A stretch of DNA of 10,440 nucleotides from JBKHHU01 sp046539045 (GCA_046539045.1 JBKHHU010000122.1:1-10440), one strand, 5' to 3'. Counted from the first letter of the stretch, positions 1 through 7,335 are shown. Numbers and translations are program-made. The notes: a model not told the origin generated them from the sequence alone.

Positions 1-22
1 CGTACGTACGGTGGTGTGGGAC

Positions 23-46
23 GCCGGGGCGAGAAATCACCCCGGC
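23..46. repeat. Perfect 7-bp GC hairpin upstream of the DUF1540-like gene
   Basis: The arms GCCGGGG (23-29) and CCCCGGC (40-46) are exact reverse complements around the 10-base loop CGAGAAATCA. No T-tract follows, so this is not an obvious intrinsic terminator for a gene entering from the left. It lies about 40 bases before the putative promoter of the next gene. Short GC palindromes of this kind are often dispersed intergenic (REP-like) elements, but only one copy is visible here, so calling it a repeat family member is inference. Confidence 0.45.
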
Positions 47-79
47 CTACCCGATCGGTTTCCTGGACGAATAGTGCGG

Positions 80-97
80 GCCGGTTGGTTGACCGGC
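80..97. promoter_or_regulatory. Inverted repeat overlapping a putative -35 box (possible operator)
   Basis: GCCGGT (80-85) and ACCGGC (92-97) form a perfect 6-bp dyad around TGGTTG. The proposed -35 hexamer of the downstream small gene (85-90) sits inside it, so a protein bound here would block or position RNA polymerase. The dyad is seen directly; the operator role is inference. It could also be a chance palindrome in GC-rich DNA. Confidence 0.35.
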
Positions 98-113
98 AGG
101 GGCGCTCTAGAAT
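85..113 (+). promoter_or_regulatory. Putative sigma70-type promoter for the DUF1540-like gene
   Basis: TTGGTT (85-90) and TAGAAT (108-113) are separated by exactly 17 bases and match the housekeeping consensus at four of six and five of six positions. Transcription would start near 120, giving a leader of about 40 bases before the ATG at 159. Because the -10 box ends directly before an in-frame ATG at 114, that upstream ATG would lie outside the transcript, which supports the start at 159. Confidence 0.5.
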
Positions 114-158
114 ATGTCGAACAAATCACGAAGCTCTTTTGCCCGAAAGGAAACCATC

Positions 159-443
159 ATGAGAATGCCCAAGGTCCGCGAATGCGAAATCGACCAGTGT
201 GCCTACAACCAGAACAGCATGTGCCACGCCCTGGCGATCACCATCGGCGATGCGGTCAATCCGCGGTGCGATACGTTCTGCTCCTCACACTCCAAGGGCG
301 GCGATCCGTCGGAGACCGCCAGCGTGGGCGCCTGTAAAGTCAGCGTCTGCAAGTACAATGAATCGCTGGAATGCACCGCTGAGGACATCGAGGTCGGCAG
401 GAAGGGCGACGAGATCGACTGCAAGACCTTCCAGCAGAAGTAG
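159..443 (+). CDS. Small cysteine-rich protein with two tandem DUF1540-like units
   Basis: This encodes a 94-residue soluble protein with nine cysteines and no signal peptide or membrane segment. It consists of two copies of one unit: C9-x4-C14-x7-C22-x14-C37 followed by DTF, and C59-x4-C64-x7-C72-x15-C88 followed by KTF. Both copies carry YN after the second cysteine. This pattern matches the DUF1540 family, whose function is unknown; four conserved cysteines per unit suggest metal (for example zinc) binding. C41 is an extra cysteine outside the pattern. The start at 159 is chosen because AAAGGA (146-151) lies seven bases upstream; an in-frame ATG at 114 abuts the promoter -10 box and lacks such a site. 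The gene stands alone, with its own promoter and terminator. The family call is fairly secure, while any cellular role is unknown. Confidence 0.85.
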   Translation: MRMPKVRECEIDQCAYNQNSMCHALAITIGDAVNPRCDTFCSSHSKGGDPSETASVGACKVSVCKYNESLECTAEDIEVGRKGDEIDCKTFQQK

Positions 444-487
444 TTCGCATCGCTCCGGTTCCAGTTGACCGTGTTCAGCGCAGCTCA

Positions 488-530
488 GCGGGTTGGCGGG
501 TTTACGGACCGGCCAACCTGCTTGTGTTTT
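488..530 (+). terminator. Rho-independent terminator after the DUF1540-like gene
   Basis: The arms GCGGGTTGGC (488-497) and GCCAACCTGC (512-521) pair over ten positions with a single G-T wobble, around a 14-base loop. The right arm is followed by TTGTGTTTT (522-530). This strong stem plus T-rich tail lies 45 bases after the stop codon at 443 and separates the small gene from the giant exported protein gene downstream. Confidence 0.75.
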
Positions 531-623
531 CCCCGCCACAGTCGTTCTTCCCCCTCATGCGATCGGTCCGGACCAGGGCGTTCCCTTCACTTGAAGAGTT
601 TGCTGTAAGCGTCCGACACCCGC

Positions 624-659
624 TTGATCTGCGCGTGTTCCAATACGGTAAATACCCGT
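624..659 (+). promoter_or_regulatory. Weak promoter-like region with overlapping dyad before the giant exported protein gene
   Basis: TTGATC (624-629) and TAAATA (649-654) could serve as -35 and -10 boxes, but the 19-base spacer is longer than ideal. The -10 candidate lies inside the imperfect inverted repeat ACGGTAAATACCCGT (645-659), an A/T-rich island in GC-rich DNA. Transcription from here would give a leader of only about 20 bases. Since the preceding gene ends in a terminator, some promoter must lie between 530 and 682; this is the best candidate seen, not a firm call. Confidence 0.3.
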
Positions 660-682
660 TACAGTTGTGAGGATTGCCGACC

Positions 683-3600
683 ATGAGTGTTGTTTCCCGA
701 ATTCGTGTTGCTTCGCTGATCGTCTGCCTTTTTGTGGCGGCCGTGCCGTGTCTCCTCGGTGCCGAAGGCGAGCCGGTTACCATCCAGGGCCCGCAAGGAG
801 CTATCCCGATCCGCTTCACCATGCCGGTCGACGGCAAGGCTTCCGTGGGCCTGTACACGCCCAAGGGTCGGCTGGTGCGCATCCTCGGTCAGGTTCTGGA
901 GTTGGATAAGGGACAGTACGAAATCCTCTGGGACGGGATGGACCTATGGGGCAGCATGGTCCCAGCCGGGACGAAGCTCGAATGCCGCGTCATCACGCAC
1001 AAGGGCGTGCGTGCTTTCTATGAGTTCGCCGCCGGTCGGGGCGACTGGGACAAGGAATCCCCCGCCTGGCTGACCCGGCCGGAAGGCGAAGGCCTCGATG
1101 CCCGCACCGGTGGCTGGTTGGGCGATCATACCGGACCGGCCGCCGCTGCCGCTGTAGGCAACCGCATCTTCTTCGGTTGCTCCACCGCCGAGCACGGGCA
1201 TTCGATGATGGCGACCGACCTGGAAGGGCACAAAATCTGGGGCGGCAGTCCCGGCGGATGGGGCGGGCCGACCGAATTGTTCGCCGACGGAGACCAGGCC
1301 GTTCTGGGCAGGATGAAAAACAGCGTCTTCCGCGTCGAGGCAGAGAGCTACCGCAAGACGCACTTGTTCAACACCGGAAGGGATCCGATTCGCTGCATGA
1401 CCGTCCACGGCGGCATGGTGCACCTGATGTTGTTCAACCACAAGATCACCGCCAGTCCCATACGGAAAAGCGTCCCCGGGATCGACTGGCAGCAGGCGGT
1501 TCCCGTTACGTTGGGCACCCGCGCTCCGGAATTCCAGATCTCGGCGCGATCGGCGTTCGGCAGTGTGTTCAAGGGCGGCGCCGGTCATTTCCAGGTGGGG
1601 CTGCAAGCCAAGAGTCTCAAAGGCGACGGCCACGTGATCGTCCCGTTCACTGAAGCCCGCGAGGTGGGCACCTTCGCGGTCCAGTCGATCAAGGGCGTGG
1701 AGAAGATCGAAATCTACATGCTCGACGACGGGATCAAGTACGACCAGGGCAAACATTCTCCACTGCCCGATCAGGGCAAGACCAACTCGCTGGATGAGCT
1801 GATGGACGGCGGCGAGAATGATATCGAACTCGGGCTCGAATTCAGCGGGCATTGGAAGAAGGTAGGCGAGTCCAAGCTCCCCGACCGGGTCAACTACATC
1901 ACGCTGAAAAAGGCCGGACAGAAAACCACCGCTCTCTATTTCAAGCTGGTGCTCCCACGCAAGAACGCTCCCAACCGGGTGGGCTTCAGCATGTGTCGCG
2001 TGTTCACCAAGCCGTTCCAGCCGGTCAAGGCCCAACCCAAGGTCATGCTGCCGGACGGTGCCGACGGGCAGGTTTCCACCGACGGTCGTGTAGGCTGGAA
2101 GTTCCGCACCGCCGAACCGGTATCCCCGATCGGCCCTGCCGACGTGATCCTCGATTACGGCAAGCCGGTCGAGTTCGACGCCATCGCATTCCTCAACCAC
2201 GTCAACCCGGACTACACGGTGTACCTGTTGGAACAGGATGTCGATCCCTTCAGTGCCGACGAGTCCAAGTGGATCGAGACTCGAAAGCACAAAGCGTGGC
2301 ACAACAAGAAGATGGGCTGCATCGATTCCCGCGATAAGAACCATGACACCTACTTCCACTTCTACCAGACGCGCAAGGCTCGGGCGATCAAGCTGCATTA
2401 CACCGGCGGGTATCATCGGGCGAAGATCCATCTCGGCTGGACCAAGGACGATCCGCAGAAGTTCCGTTGCGATGACATCCGGCTGCTGAAGCAGAGCACC
2501 GAGCGGGAGATGCCCGCTGCGTATGTGTACCAGGTCCGCGACGCCAAGACCGGGAAGATCGTTTCCGAGAAGGAATACGACGACCTGGAGATCAGTCGCC
2601 TGGCATTCGGCCCCGACGGCACGATGTTCACCGTTCACGCCAATCGCCTCTGCAAGAGCGTGCCCGGCGAGAAGCAGTGGAGGCACACGCCGATCAGCGA
2701 CATGAAGTTCACGCGTGTCAGCGCCTTGGGCGTCTACGGCGACAAGATCGTCCTGGCCGACCGGTGTGAAGATTCCGTCGTGCACATTTTCGGCACCGAC
2801 GGCAAACTGCTCAACACGATCGGCAAGGGCCAGTACGAGCCCGGGCCGTGGGATCGCGACAAACTCAACAAGCCGGTCAGCGCCACCATCGACGCCAACG
2901 GCAAACTCTGGGTCACCGAGAACGGCTATGCCCCCAAGCGTATCGCCCGGTTCAACCTCAATGGGAAGTGTGAAAAGGAATTCATCGGCCAGCCGGAATA
3001 CGGTGGCGGCGGGTACATCGATCCGAATCTCAAGAGCTTCTACTATCGCGGGCTCGAGCATGAACTGGACTGGGACAAGGGCCTGTCGCGCCTGAAGGCG
3101 ATGAACGACAAGGTCTACCACCAGCAGAGTCCGACGTTCGACCGCAGCAGTTTCAGCTACACCCGCGGCGGACGCGTGGTCTATCACAACGGCCGTAAAT
3201 ACGCTCTCGGCGAGCCCGGCGGCGGTGTGTGGATCGCGCTGATGGACGAAAAGAACATGGTCTGGAAGCCGGCGGTCATCATGGGCCCGGCCAACTCCAT
3301 GCCGCTGAAACGCAAGGAATGGAGCGAGCACTTCCTGAAGATCAACCTGGTCGGGAAGTTCTTCATCTGGCGGGACGAAAACGGCGACGGGAAGTACCAG
3401 ATCCCGGAAGTGACGCTGTATGACTATGAGAAGATCGGCTTCAACCCGATCTCCGGCGGCTCGTGGGGCCCGTCCATGGGCAAGGACCTGACGATCTGGA
3501 CCGGTTCAGGCCGGTGGGTACCGTCCAGCATCGACGAGAACGGCGTGCCGAAATACGAGCTGGACAAGTTCCAGCGCTTCAACTACTACGCCGAGGACTT

Positions 3601-5023
3601 CCCGAAATTCTACGGGCTGGAGACGTACGGCGCTCGGGCCAAACCGTCGGTGGGCAACTGCAGGATCGTCAGCCCGTCCGGTAAGCTGGTGCTGGAAGGC
3701 CAGCCGTACCGCATTCTTCCGGACCTGACCTGGATGGGCGGCAAGCCGAAGCCTGAACCGCAAGGCTACAAGCCGCGAATCCACGGCCAGCTGATCCATC
3801 AACCGCTCGGATACGCCGGCTGTGAGGCAACCGACGGGGAAGTGAAGGAAGTTGCCGTCACCATCGGCAACAACGGCAGATGGTCCATCGTCAGCGTCGA
3901 CGACGTGATGATGCTGGACTCGATCTTCACCGGCCGCAGGGGTGGCTGGTCCAGCGTGCCGGAGCAGCGGGGCGTCGAGGTGACCGATTACAAACACCCC
4001 AACGAGACGTTCTTCGGCCACTTTGTGCGTGCCAGAGACGGCAGGTTCTTCGTGTCGGTCGGGAAGGGCACGCATTCGATCTGCCGCGTGGAAGGGCTGA
4101 ACGACTTCAAGATTACCCGGGTTCCGGTGGAAGTCACGGATGAGGCCTACGCGAAAAACAGCAAGCTCCACGACGTGCTGGTCAAGGAGTGGAAGGACTG
4201 GAAGCGGGCGATGTCCCACGAACTGGCCAACCGCACCAAGACGGTGTACAGCGTCAAGGACGCCGAGCGGTTCAAGATGAACGTCCGCGTGGACGGCAGT
4301 CTCGGCGAGTGGGGCAACAAGCGCCAGATGCAGCCGATCGACGAGGCGTTCACCATGGACGCACCGGCAGAGAAGCTGCACTTCGACGCCGCCTACGATG
4401 ACGAGGGACTGTACCTGGCCTACCGCGGGCTCTGCTTTACCGGCTCCAGCGTGGAGGATCCGAAGTTCCTGTTCAAGAAGGGCTTCGCGTTCGATTTCCG
4501 CTACCGACTTTCCGGCGGCAAGGGCAAAGACGTCCAGCCGGGCGATCGCCGCATCGTCTTCGGCAAGCACGACGGCAAGTGGATCGCGGTGATGTACGAC
4601 TACGAGTCCGAGAAGATCGAGAAGAAGGATTACGTCGAGTTCAGGTCGCCGGTGGTCACGACAAAGATCGCCGAGGTGAAGGTGATTCCCGACAGCAAGC
4701 TGGACCTGAAGGTCGACATGGGCGTGCTGGGACTGGACATCGAAGACGCCGGTAAATCGTACAAGAAGGTTAAGCCCATCAAGGGCGAGCAGTGGTGGAC
4801 GGCCGAGGTGTTCATCCCGTGGTCGACGCTGGGGTTCCAGGGCAAGCCCGGGAGCTTCCGAGGCGATGTGGGCGTGATCGGCGCCGATTCCGGCGGGATC
4901 CAGGCCGGGATGCGGAAGTACTGGTCCAACCCGCTGGCGGAACGTGCGGTGAACGATCTGGGAATCGAAGCCCAGATCAAGCCCGGCACCTGGGGCATCT
5001 TCAACCTCGGCAAGAAACGGTAA
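683..5023 (+). CDS. Giant exported FlgD-like / beta-propeller / CBM9-like protein
   Basis: This encodes a 1446-residue protein. Residues 1-27 are a Sec signal peptide: basic RIR, a hydrophobic core, and probable cleavage after LLGA. Residues 35-108 resemble a FlgD-type Ig-like domain (GLYTPKGRLVRIL, then ILWDGMDLWGSMVPAGT). Residues about 130-260 and 610-1150 read as beta-propeller blades (FGPDGTMFTV, DANGKLWVTENG). Between them lie about 345 residues that look like beta-sandwich modules; 451-605 resembles an F5/8 type C (discoidin-like) domain. Residues 898-909 form an EF-hand-type loop. The C-terminus from about 1195 is a CBM9/DOMON-like domain (VDGSLGEWG at 1203). No hydrolase active site is recognised, so the likely role is glycan binding or surface scaffolding. 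The ATG at 683 is preceded by TGAGGA (668-673) at nine bases; the in-frame TTG at 674 has no room for a ribosome site. Domain calls are by eye; the exact substrate is unknown. Confidence 0.85.
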   Translation: MSVVSRIRVASLIVCLFVAAVPCLLGAEGEPVTIQGPQGAIPIRFTMPVDGKASVGLYTPKGRLVRILGQVLELDKGQYEILWDGMDLWGSMVPAGTKLECRVITHKGVRAFYEFAAGRGDWDKESPAWLTRPEGEGLDARTGGWLGDHTGPAAAAAVGNRIFFGCSTAEHGHSMMATDLEGHKIWGGSPGGWGGPTELFADGDQAVLGRMKNSVFRVEAESYRKTHLFNTGRDPIRCMTVHGGMVHLMLFNHKITASPIRKSVPGIDWQQAVPVTLGTRAPEFQISARSAFGSVFKGGAGHFQVGLQAKSLKGDGHVIVPFTEAREVGTFAVQSIKGVEKIEIYMLDDGIKYDQGKHSPLPDQGKTNSLDELMDGGENDIELGLEFSGHWKKVGESKLPDRVNYITLKKAGQKTTALYFKLVLPRKNAPNRVGFSMCRVFTKPFQPVKAQPKVMLPDGADGQVSTDGRVGWKFRTAEPVSPIGPADVILDYGKPVEFDAIAFLNHVNPDYTVYLLEQDVDPFSADESKWIETRKHKAWHNKKMGCIDSRDKNHDTYFHFYQTRKARAIKLHYTGGYHRAKIHLGWTKDDPQKFRCDDIRLLKQSTEREMPAAYVYQVRDAKTGKIVSEKEYDDLEISRLAFGPDGTMFTVHANRLCKSVPGEKQWRHTPISDMKFTRVSALGVYGDKIVLADRCEDSVVHIFGTDGKLLNTIGKGQYEPGPWDRDKLNKPVSATIDANGKLWVTENGYAPKRIARFNLNGKCEKEFIGQPEYGGGGYIDPNLKSFYYRGLEHELDWDKGLSRLKAMNDKVYHQQSPTFDRSSFSYTRGGRVVYHNGRKYALGEPGGGVWIALMDEKNMVWKPAVIMGPANSMPLKRKEWSEHFLKINLVGKFFIWRDENGDGKYQIPEVTLYDYEKIGFNPISGGSWGPSMGKDLTIWTGSGRWVPSSIDENGVPKYELDKFQRFNYYAEDFPKFYGLETYGARAKPSVGNCRIVSPSGKLVLEGQPYRILPDLTWMGGKPKPEPQGYKPRIHGQLIHQPLGYAGCEATDGEVKEVAVTIGNNGRWSIVSVDDVMMLDSIFTGRRGGWSSVPEQRGVEVTDYKHPNETFFGHFVRARDGRFFVSVGKGTHSICRVEGLNDFKITRVPVEVTDEAYAKNSKLHDVLVKEWKDWKRAMSHELANRTKTVYSVKDAERFKMNVRVDGSLGEWGNKRQMQPIDEAFTMDAPAEKLHFDAAYDDEGLYLAYRGLCFTGSSVEDPKFLFKKGFAFDFRYRLSGGKGKDVQPGDRRIVFGKHDGKWIAVMYDYESEKIEKKDYVEFRSPVVTTKIAEVKVIPDSKLDLKVDMGVLGLDIEDAGKSYKKVKPIKGEQWWTAEVFIPWSTLGFQGKPGSFRGDVGVIGADSGGIQAGMRKYWSNPLAERAVNDLGIEAQIKPGTWGIFNLGKKR

Positions 5024-5202
5024 GGAGCTTTCCGGCCGAAGATCGTCGACATTGACGCTGCAGGCTGTATAACCAATGCGTGGCGGATGGTCCGTGCGGG
5101 CAATCCGTCACGCTTTGTCACAGCCGGGCGGCAGCGGCCGGCCCCGGATCACCGAGCTAACGAGTCAACGGATTCACGAACCATCGAACAAACGAGGCCA
5201 CC

Positions 5203-6222
5203 ATGTCCTTCGACATCCATCGCGGCACGAACATTTCGCACTTCCTGAGCCAGTCCCCGCGCCGGGGAACGGAGCGTGAGCAGCAGTTCACCAGAGCGGA
5301 CTTCGACCGCCTGGTCGAGCTCGGTGTCGATCACCTGCGCCTGCCGATCGATGAAGAGCAGATGTGGGACCACCAAGGCAACCGCCAGCCGGCAGCGTGG
5401 GACCTGATGAACCGCACGCTGGACTGGTGCGACCAGGCCGACATCCGCTGTGTGGTCGATCTGCACATCCTCCGCAGCCACTACTTCAACGACCCGTCCG
5501 ACAAGAAAACACTCTTCCTGGATGAAGCCGAAGCAGAGAAGTTCGCCCGCTTCTGGGTCGATCTGTCCAATGAAATGAAGCATCGGCCGGTCGAGAAGGT
5601 CGCCTACGAATTGATGAACGAACCGGTCGCCGACGATCCGGCCGACTGGAACCGCGTCTACCGATATCCGTACCACGCGGTCCGCGAGCGGGAACCGGAG
5701 CGGACGATCCTTATCGGCTCCAACTCGTGGAACCAGGCCGCTACGTTCCCCGAATTGGACATCCCCCAGGGCGACCGGAACATCATCCTCGTGTTCCACT
5801 ACTACAACTCCATGATCATCACGCACTACGAGCAGAAGTACGTACCGGAAGTGAAAGACTACCACGGACCGATCCAATATCCGGGGCGGCCGATCCCGAC
5901 CGAAGTTTTCGAGAAACTGCCCGAACAGCAGCAGCGGATGCTGGAGAAATGGAACAGGCCTTTCGGGCCCGACGCCATGGAACAGGACATCGCCCCGGCG
6001 CTGCAGGTGGCGGGCAAGCACGGACTGAAGCTCTACTGCAATGAGTTCGGTGTGAATCGCAGCGTTCCCGAGGACATCCGCGAGCGCTGGTGCCGGGACT
6101 TCCGGGCCGTGCTGGAAGGGCACGATATTGCCTGGGCCAACTGGGACTACCGCGGCGGGTTCGGGCTGTATGATCGCGAGAACGACGAGCCGACCGGCAT
6201 CCTGCGAGGGCTGTTCGGCTGA
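5203..6222 (+). CDS. GH5-type glycoside hydrolase (cellulase-like), apparently cytoplasmic
   Basis: This encodes a 339-residue single-domain (beta/alpha)8 glycoside hydrolase of the GH5 cellulase type. Such enzymes are retaining and cut beta-linked glucans or mannans. Visible landmarks are GVDHLRLPID with R46, VVDLH with H88, the acid/base motif LMNEP with E140, the aromatic HYY at 199-201, the nucleophile motif CNEFG with E281, and WANWDY near the end with W314. All the catalytic residues expected for GH5 are present and the length suits a bare catalytic domain. There is no signal peptide, and an in-frame TAA at 5158-5160 rules out an N-terminal extension carrying one. A short purine run (GAGG, 5194-5197) precedes the ATG. 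The 179-base gap after the giant gene holds TATAAC (5068-5073) but no well-spaced -35, so both co-transcription and a separate promoter are possible. The family is fairly sure; the substrate is not. Confidence 0.88.
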   Translation: MSFDIHRGTNISHFLSQSPRRGTEREQQFTRADFDRLVELGVDHLRLPIDEEQMWDHQGNRQPAAWDLMNRTLDWCDQADIRCVVDLHILRSHYFNDPSDKKTLFLDEAEAEKFARFWVDLSNEMKHRPVEKVAYELMNEPVADDPADWNRVYRYPYHAVREREPERTILIGSNSWNQAATFPELDIPQGDRNIILVFHYYNSMIITHYEQKYVPEVKDYHGPIQYPGRPIPTEVFEKLPEQQQRMLEKWNRPFGPDAMEQDIAPALQVAGKHGLKLYCNEFGVNRSVPEDIRERWCRDFRAVLEGHDIAWANWDYRGGFGLYDRENDEPTGILRGLFG

Positions 6223-6238
6223 CGCCCCCGGCCGGGCG
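6223..6238. terminator. GC hairpin between convergent genes (possible shared terminator)
   Basis: CGCCC and GGGCG pair around CCGGCC immediately after the GH5-type stop codon and four bases before the 3' end of the opposing oxidoreductase gene. It fills nearly the whole 20-base convergent junction. No T-tract follows on either strand, so intrinsic termination would be weak; collision or Rho-dependent ends are alternatives. Confidence 0.3.
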
Positions 6239-6242
6239 GAGA

Positions 6243-7301
6243 CTACGGACGGGAACCGATCGACGTCCACTGTCCGCTTTGGTGTGAACGGTAGATCCCC
6301 AGCACCACGTCCACGGCATGACGGGCCGACGCTGCCGTAACGAAAGGCGGGCGTCGGTCGCGCACCGCCGATACGAAATCTTCGATCTGCGACCCGTGGT
6401 GCCCGCCGTAATAGCTTTTGCCCTCGGCGTGGAAGGTGGTGTTCTCCATCTCTTCCAGGTCAGCCATGAACTGCGATTCCATGGACGGATCGCGGAAGCT
6501 CGCCCGCTGCAGGTGCCCGTCGTAGATCTTCACCGACCCGTCCGAACCGTGGATCGACACCGCCGGCTCCCAGTGCAGGTGCGAGGAGCAGGTCGCATTG
6601 ATCGTCCCCAGAGCGCCGTCGTCAAACGTGACTGCCGCCACCGCGGTGTCCTCGGTCTCGATGGTCCCGCCGTGGGTGCGGTTGGAGTAGGTCGCGCTGA
6701 CCGACTGCACCCCGTCCAGCATCCACGCGAGGATGTCGATGGTGTGGATCGCCTGGTTGATCAGCACGCTCCCGCCTTCGCCTTCCCATGTGCCGCGCCA
6801 GGAGTCGGCGTGGTAGTACTCGTTGGTGCGCTCGCAGAGCACGCGGGCCTCCCCGGTGAGAATCTTCCCGAACATCCCGTCGCGGACGTATTTTCGCGTC
6901 AGCTGGTAAACCGGGTTGAACCGGTGCTGGAAGATCCCCGCGAAGGCGAGCCCGTTGCCGACTTCGCGGTGCCGCTGAAGCATCGCGTCGAGCTGGTCGT
7001 CCGAGGCGGCAAGGGCTTTCTCGCAGAGCACATGCTTGCCGGCGTTCATCGCGGCGATGGCCAGTTCGGCGTGGCTGGCGTGATCGGTGCAGATCGTCAC
7101 CGCGTCCACGTTGTCCGCGGCGATGGCTTCGATGGCCTCGGTCGTGACGTTAGGGATATCAAACCGCTCGGCGAGCGCGCGGGCGCGGTCTTCGATCAGG
7201 TCACACGCCCAGGTGATTTGCGCATCCTTGATCGCCGACAGCGCCGAGGCGTGGGTCGGGGCGATCACTCCGCATCCGATAACAGCTACTCGTACCGACA
7301 T
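6243..7301 (-). CDS. Gfo/Idh/MocA-family NAD(P)-dependent sugar oxidoreductase
   Basis: This encodes a 352-residue cytoplasmic dehydrogenase of the usual family length. The N-terminal Rossmann fold starts VAVIGCGVIAPTH (residues 5-17), giving the GxGxxA-type dinucleotide site. HAELAIAAMNAGKHVLCEK (77-95) is the family signature, but the normal EKP is EKA here (E94-K95-A96). The C-terminal substrate domain carries NQAIHTID (182-189), with H186 and D189 at the usual catalytic HxxD position. Members oxidise, reduce or epimerise sugars and cyclitols; the substrate cannot be read here. The ATG at 7301 is chosen over an in-frame GTG at 7313 because GGAG lies directly upstream of the ATG, although only two bases away, and the protein then begins neatly at the first beta-strand. 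The gene is convergent with the GH5-type gene and divergent from the large hydrolase gene, suggesting a shared control region with the latter. Confidence 0.9.
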   Translation of the reverse strand: MSVRVAVIGCGVIAPTHASALSAIKDAQITWACDLIEDRARALAERFDIPNVTTEAIEAIAADNVDAVTICTDHASHAELAIAAMNAGKHVLCEKALAASDDQLDAMLQRHREVGNGLAFAGIFQHRFNPVYQLTRKYVRDGMFGKILTGEARVLCERTNEYYHADSWRGTWEGEGGSVLINQAIHTIDILAWMLDGVQSVSATYSNRTHGGTIETEDTAVAAVTFDDGALGTINATCSSHLHWEPAVSIHGSDGSVKIYDGHLQRASFRDPSMESQFMADLEEMENTTFHAEGKSYYGGHHGSQIEDFVSAVRDRRPPFVTAASARHAVDVVLGIYRSHQSGQWTSIGSRP

Positions 7302-7320
7302 AACTCCACTCACTAAACGT

Positions 7321-7334
7321 GCAGATTACTCTGC
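7321..7334. promoter_or_regulatory. Short perfect dyad at the predicted start of the oxidoreductase transcript
   Basis: GCAGA (7321-7325) and TCTGC (7330-7334) are perfect reverse complements around TTAC. The dyad lies just inside the -10 candidate (7336-7341) of the minus-strand oxidoreductase gene, where transcription should begin. It could be a repressor site or a small leader hairpin. The dyad is seen; its role is inferred. Confidence 0.3.
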
Positions 7335-7335
7335 G

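Noticed and set aside
1..12. A CGTA tandem run at the left edge
   Set aside because: There are only two and a half units at a window boundary; too short to call a repeat.
114..158. An upstream ATG adding 15 residues to the DUF1540-like protein
   Set aside because: It abuts the -10 box, so it would lie outside the transcript, and it lacks a ribosome site; the ATG at 159 has AAAGGA at good spacing.
565..574. A 10-bp palindrome GGTCCGGACC before the giant gene
   Set aside because: It is a short GC palindrome with no extension, not positioned on a promoter element; easily chance at this base composition.
944..3331. A 795-codon minus-strand open frame inside the giant exported protein gene
   Set aside because: This is an antisense shadow of a high-GC gene: repetitive low-complexity composition, no ribosome site seen, no recognisable domain.
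3506..4570. A 354-codon minus-strand open frame
   Set aside because: It has the same antisense character, is fully contained in the giant gene, and its ends do not match any signal.
5052..5073. TTGACG and TATAAC as a promoter for the GH5-type gene
   Set aside because: The spacer is only ten bases, far too short for sigma70, and no better -35 lies at 16-18 bases from TATAAC.
5149..6270. A 373-codon minus-strand open frame over the GH5-type gene
   Set aside because: The plus strand carries all GH5 catalytic motifs; the reverse frame is a shadow.
6318..7316. A 332-codon plus-strand open frame over the oxidoreductase gene
   Set aside because: The minus strand encodes a textbook Gfo/Idh/MocA protein; the plus frame is its shadow.
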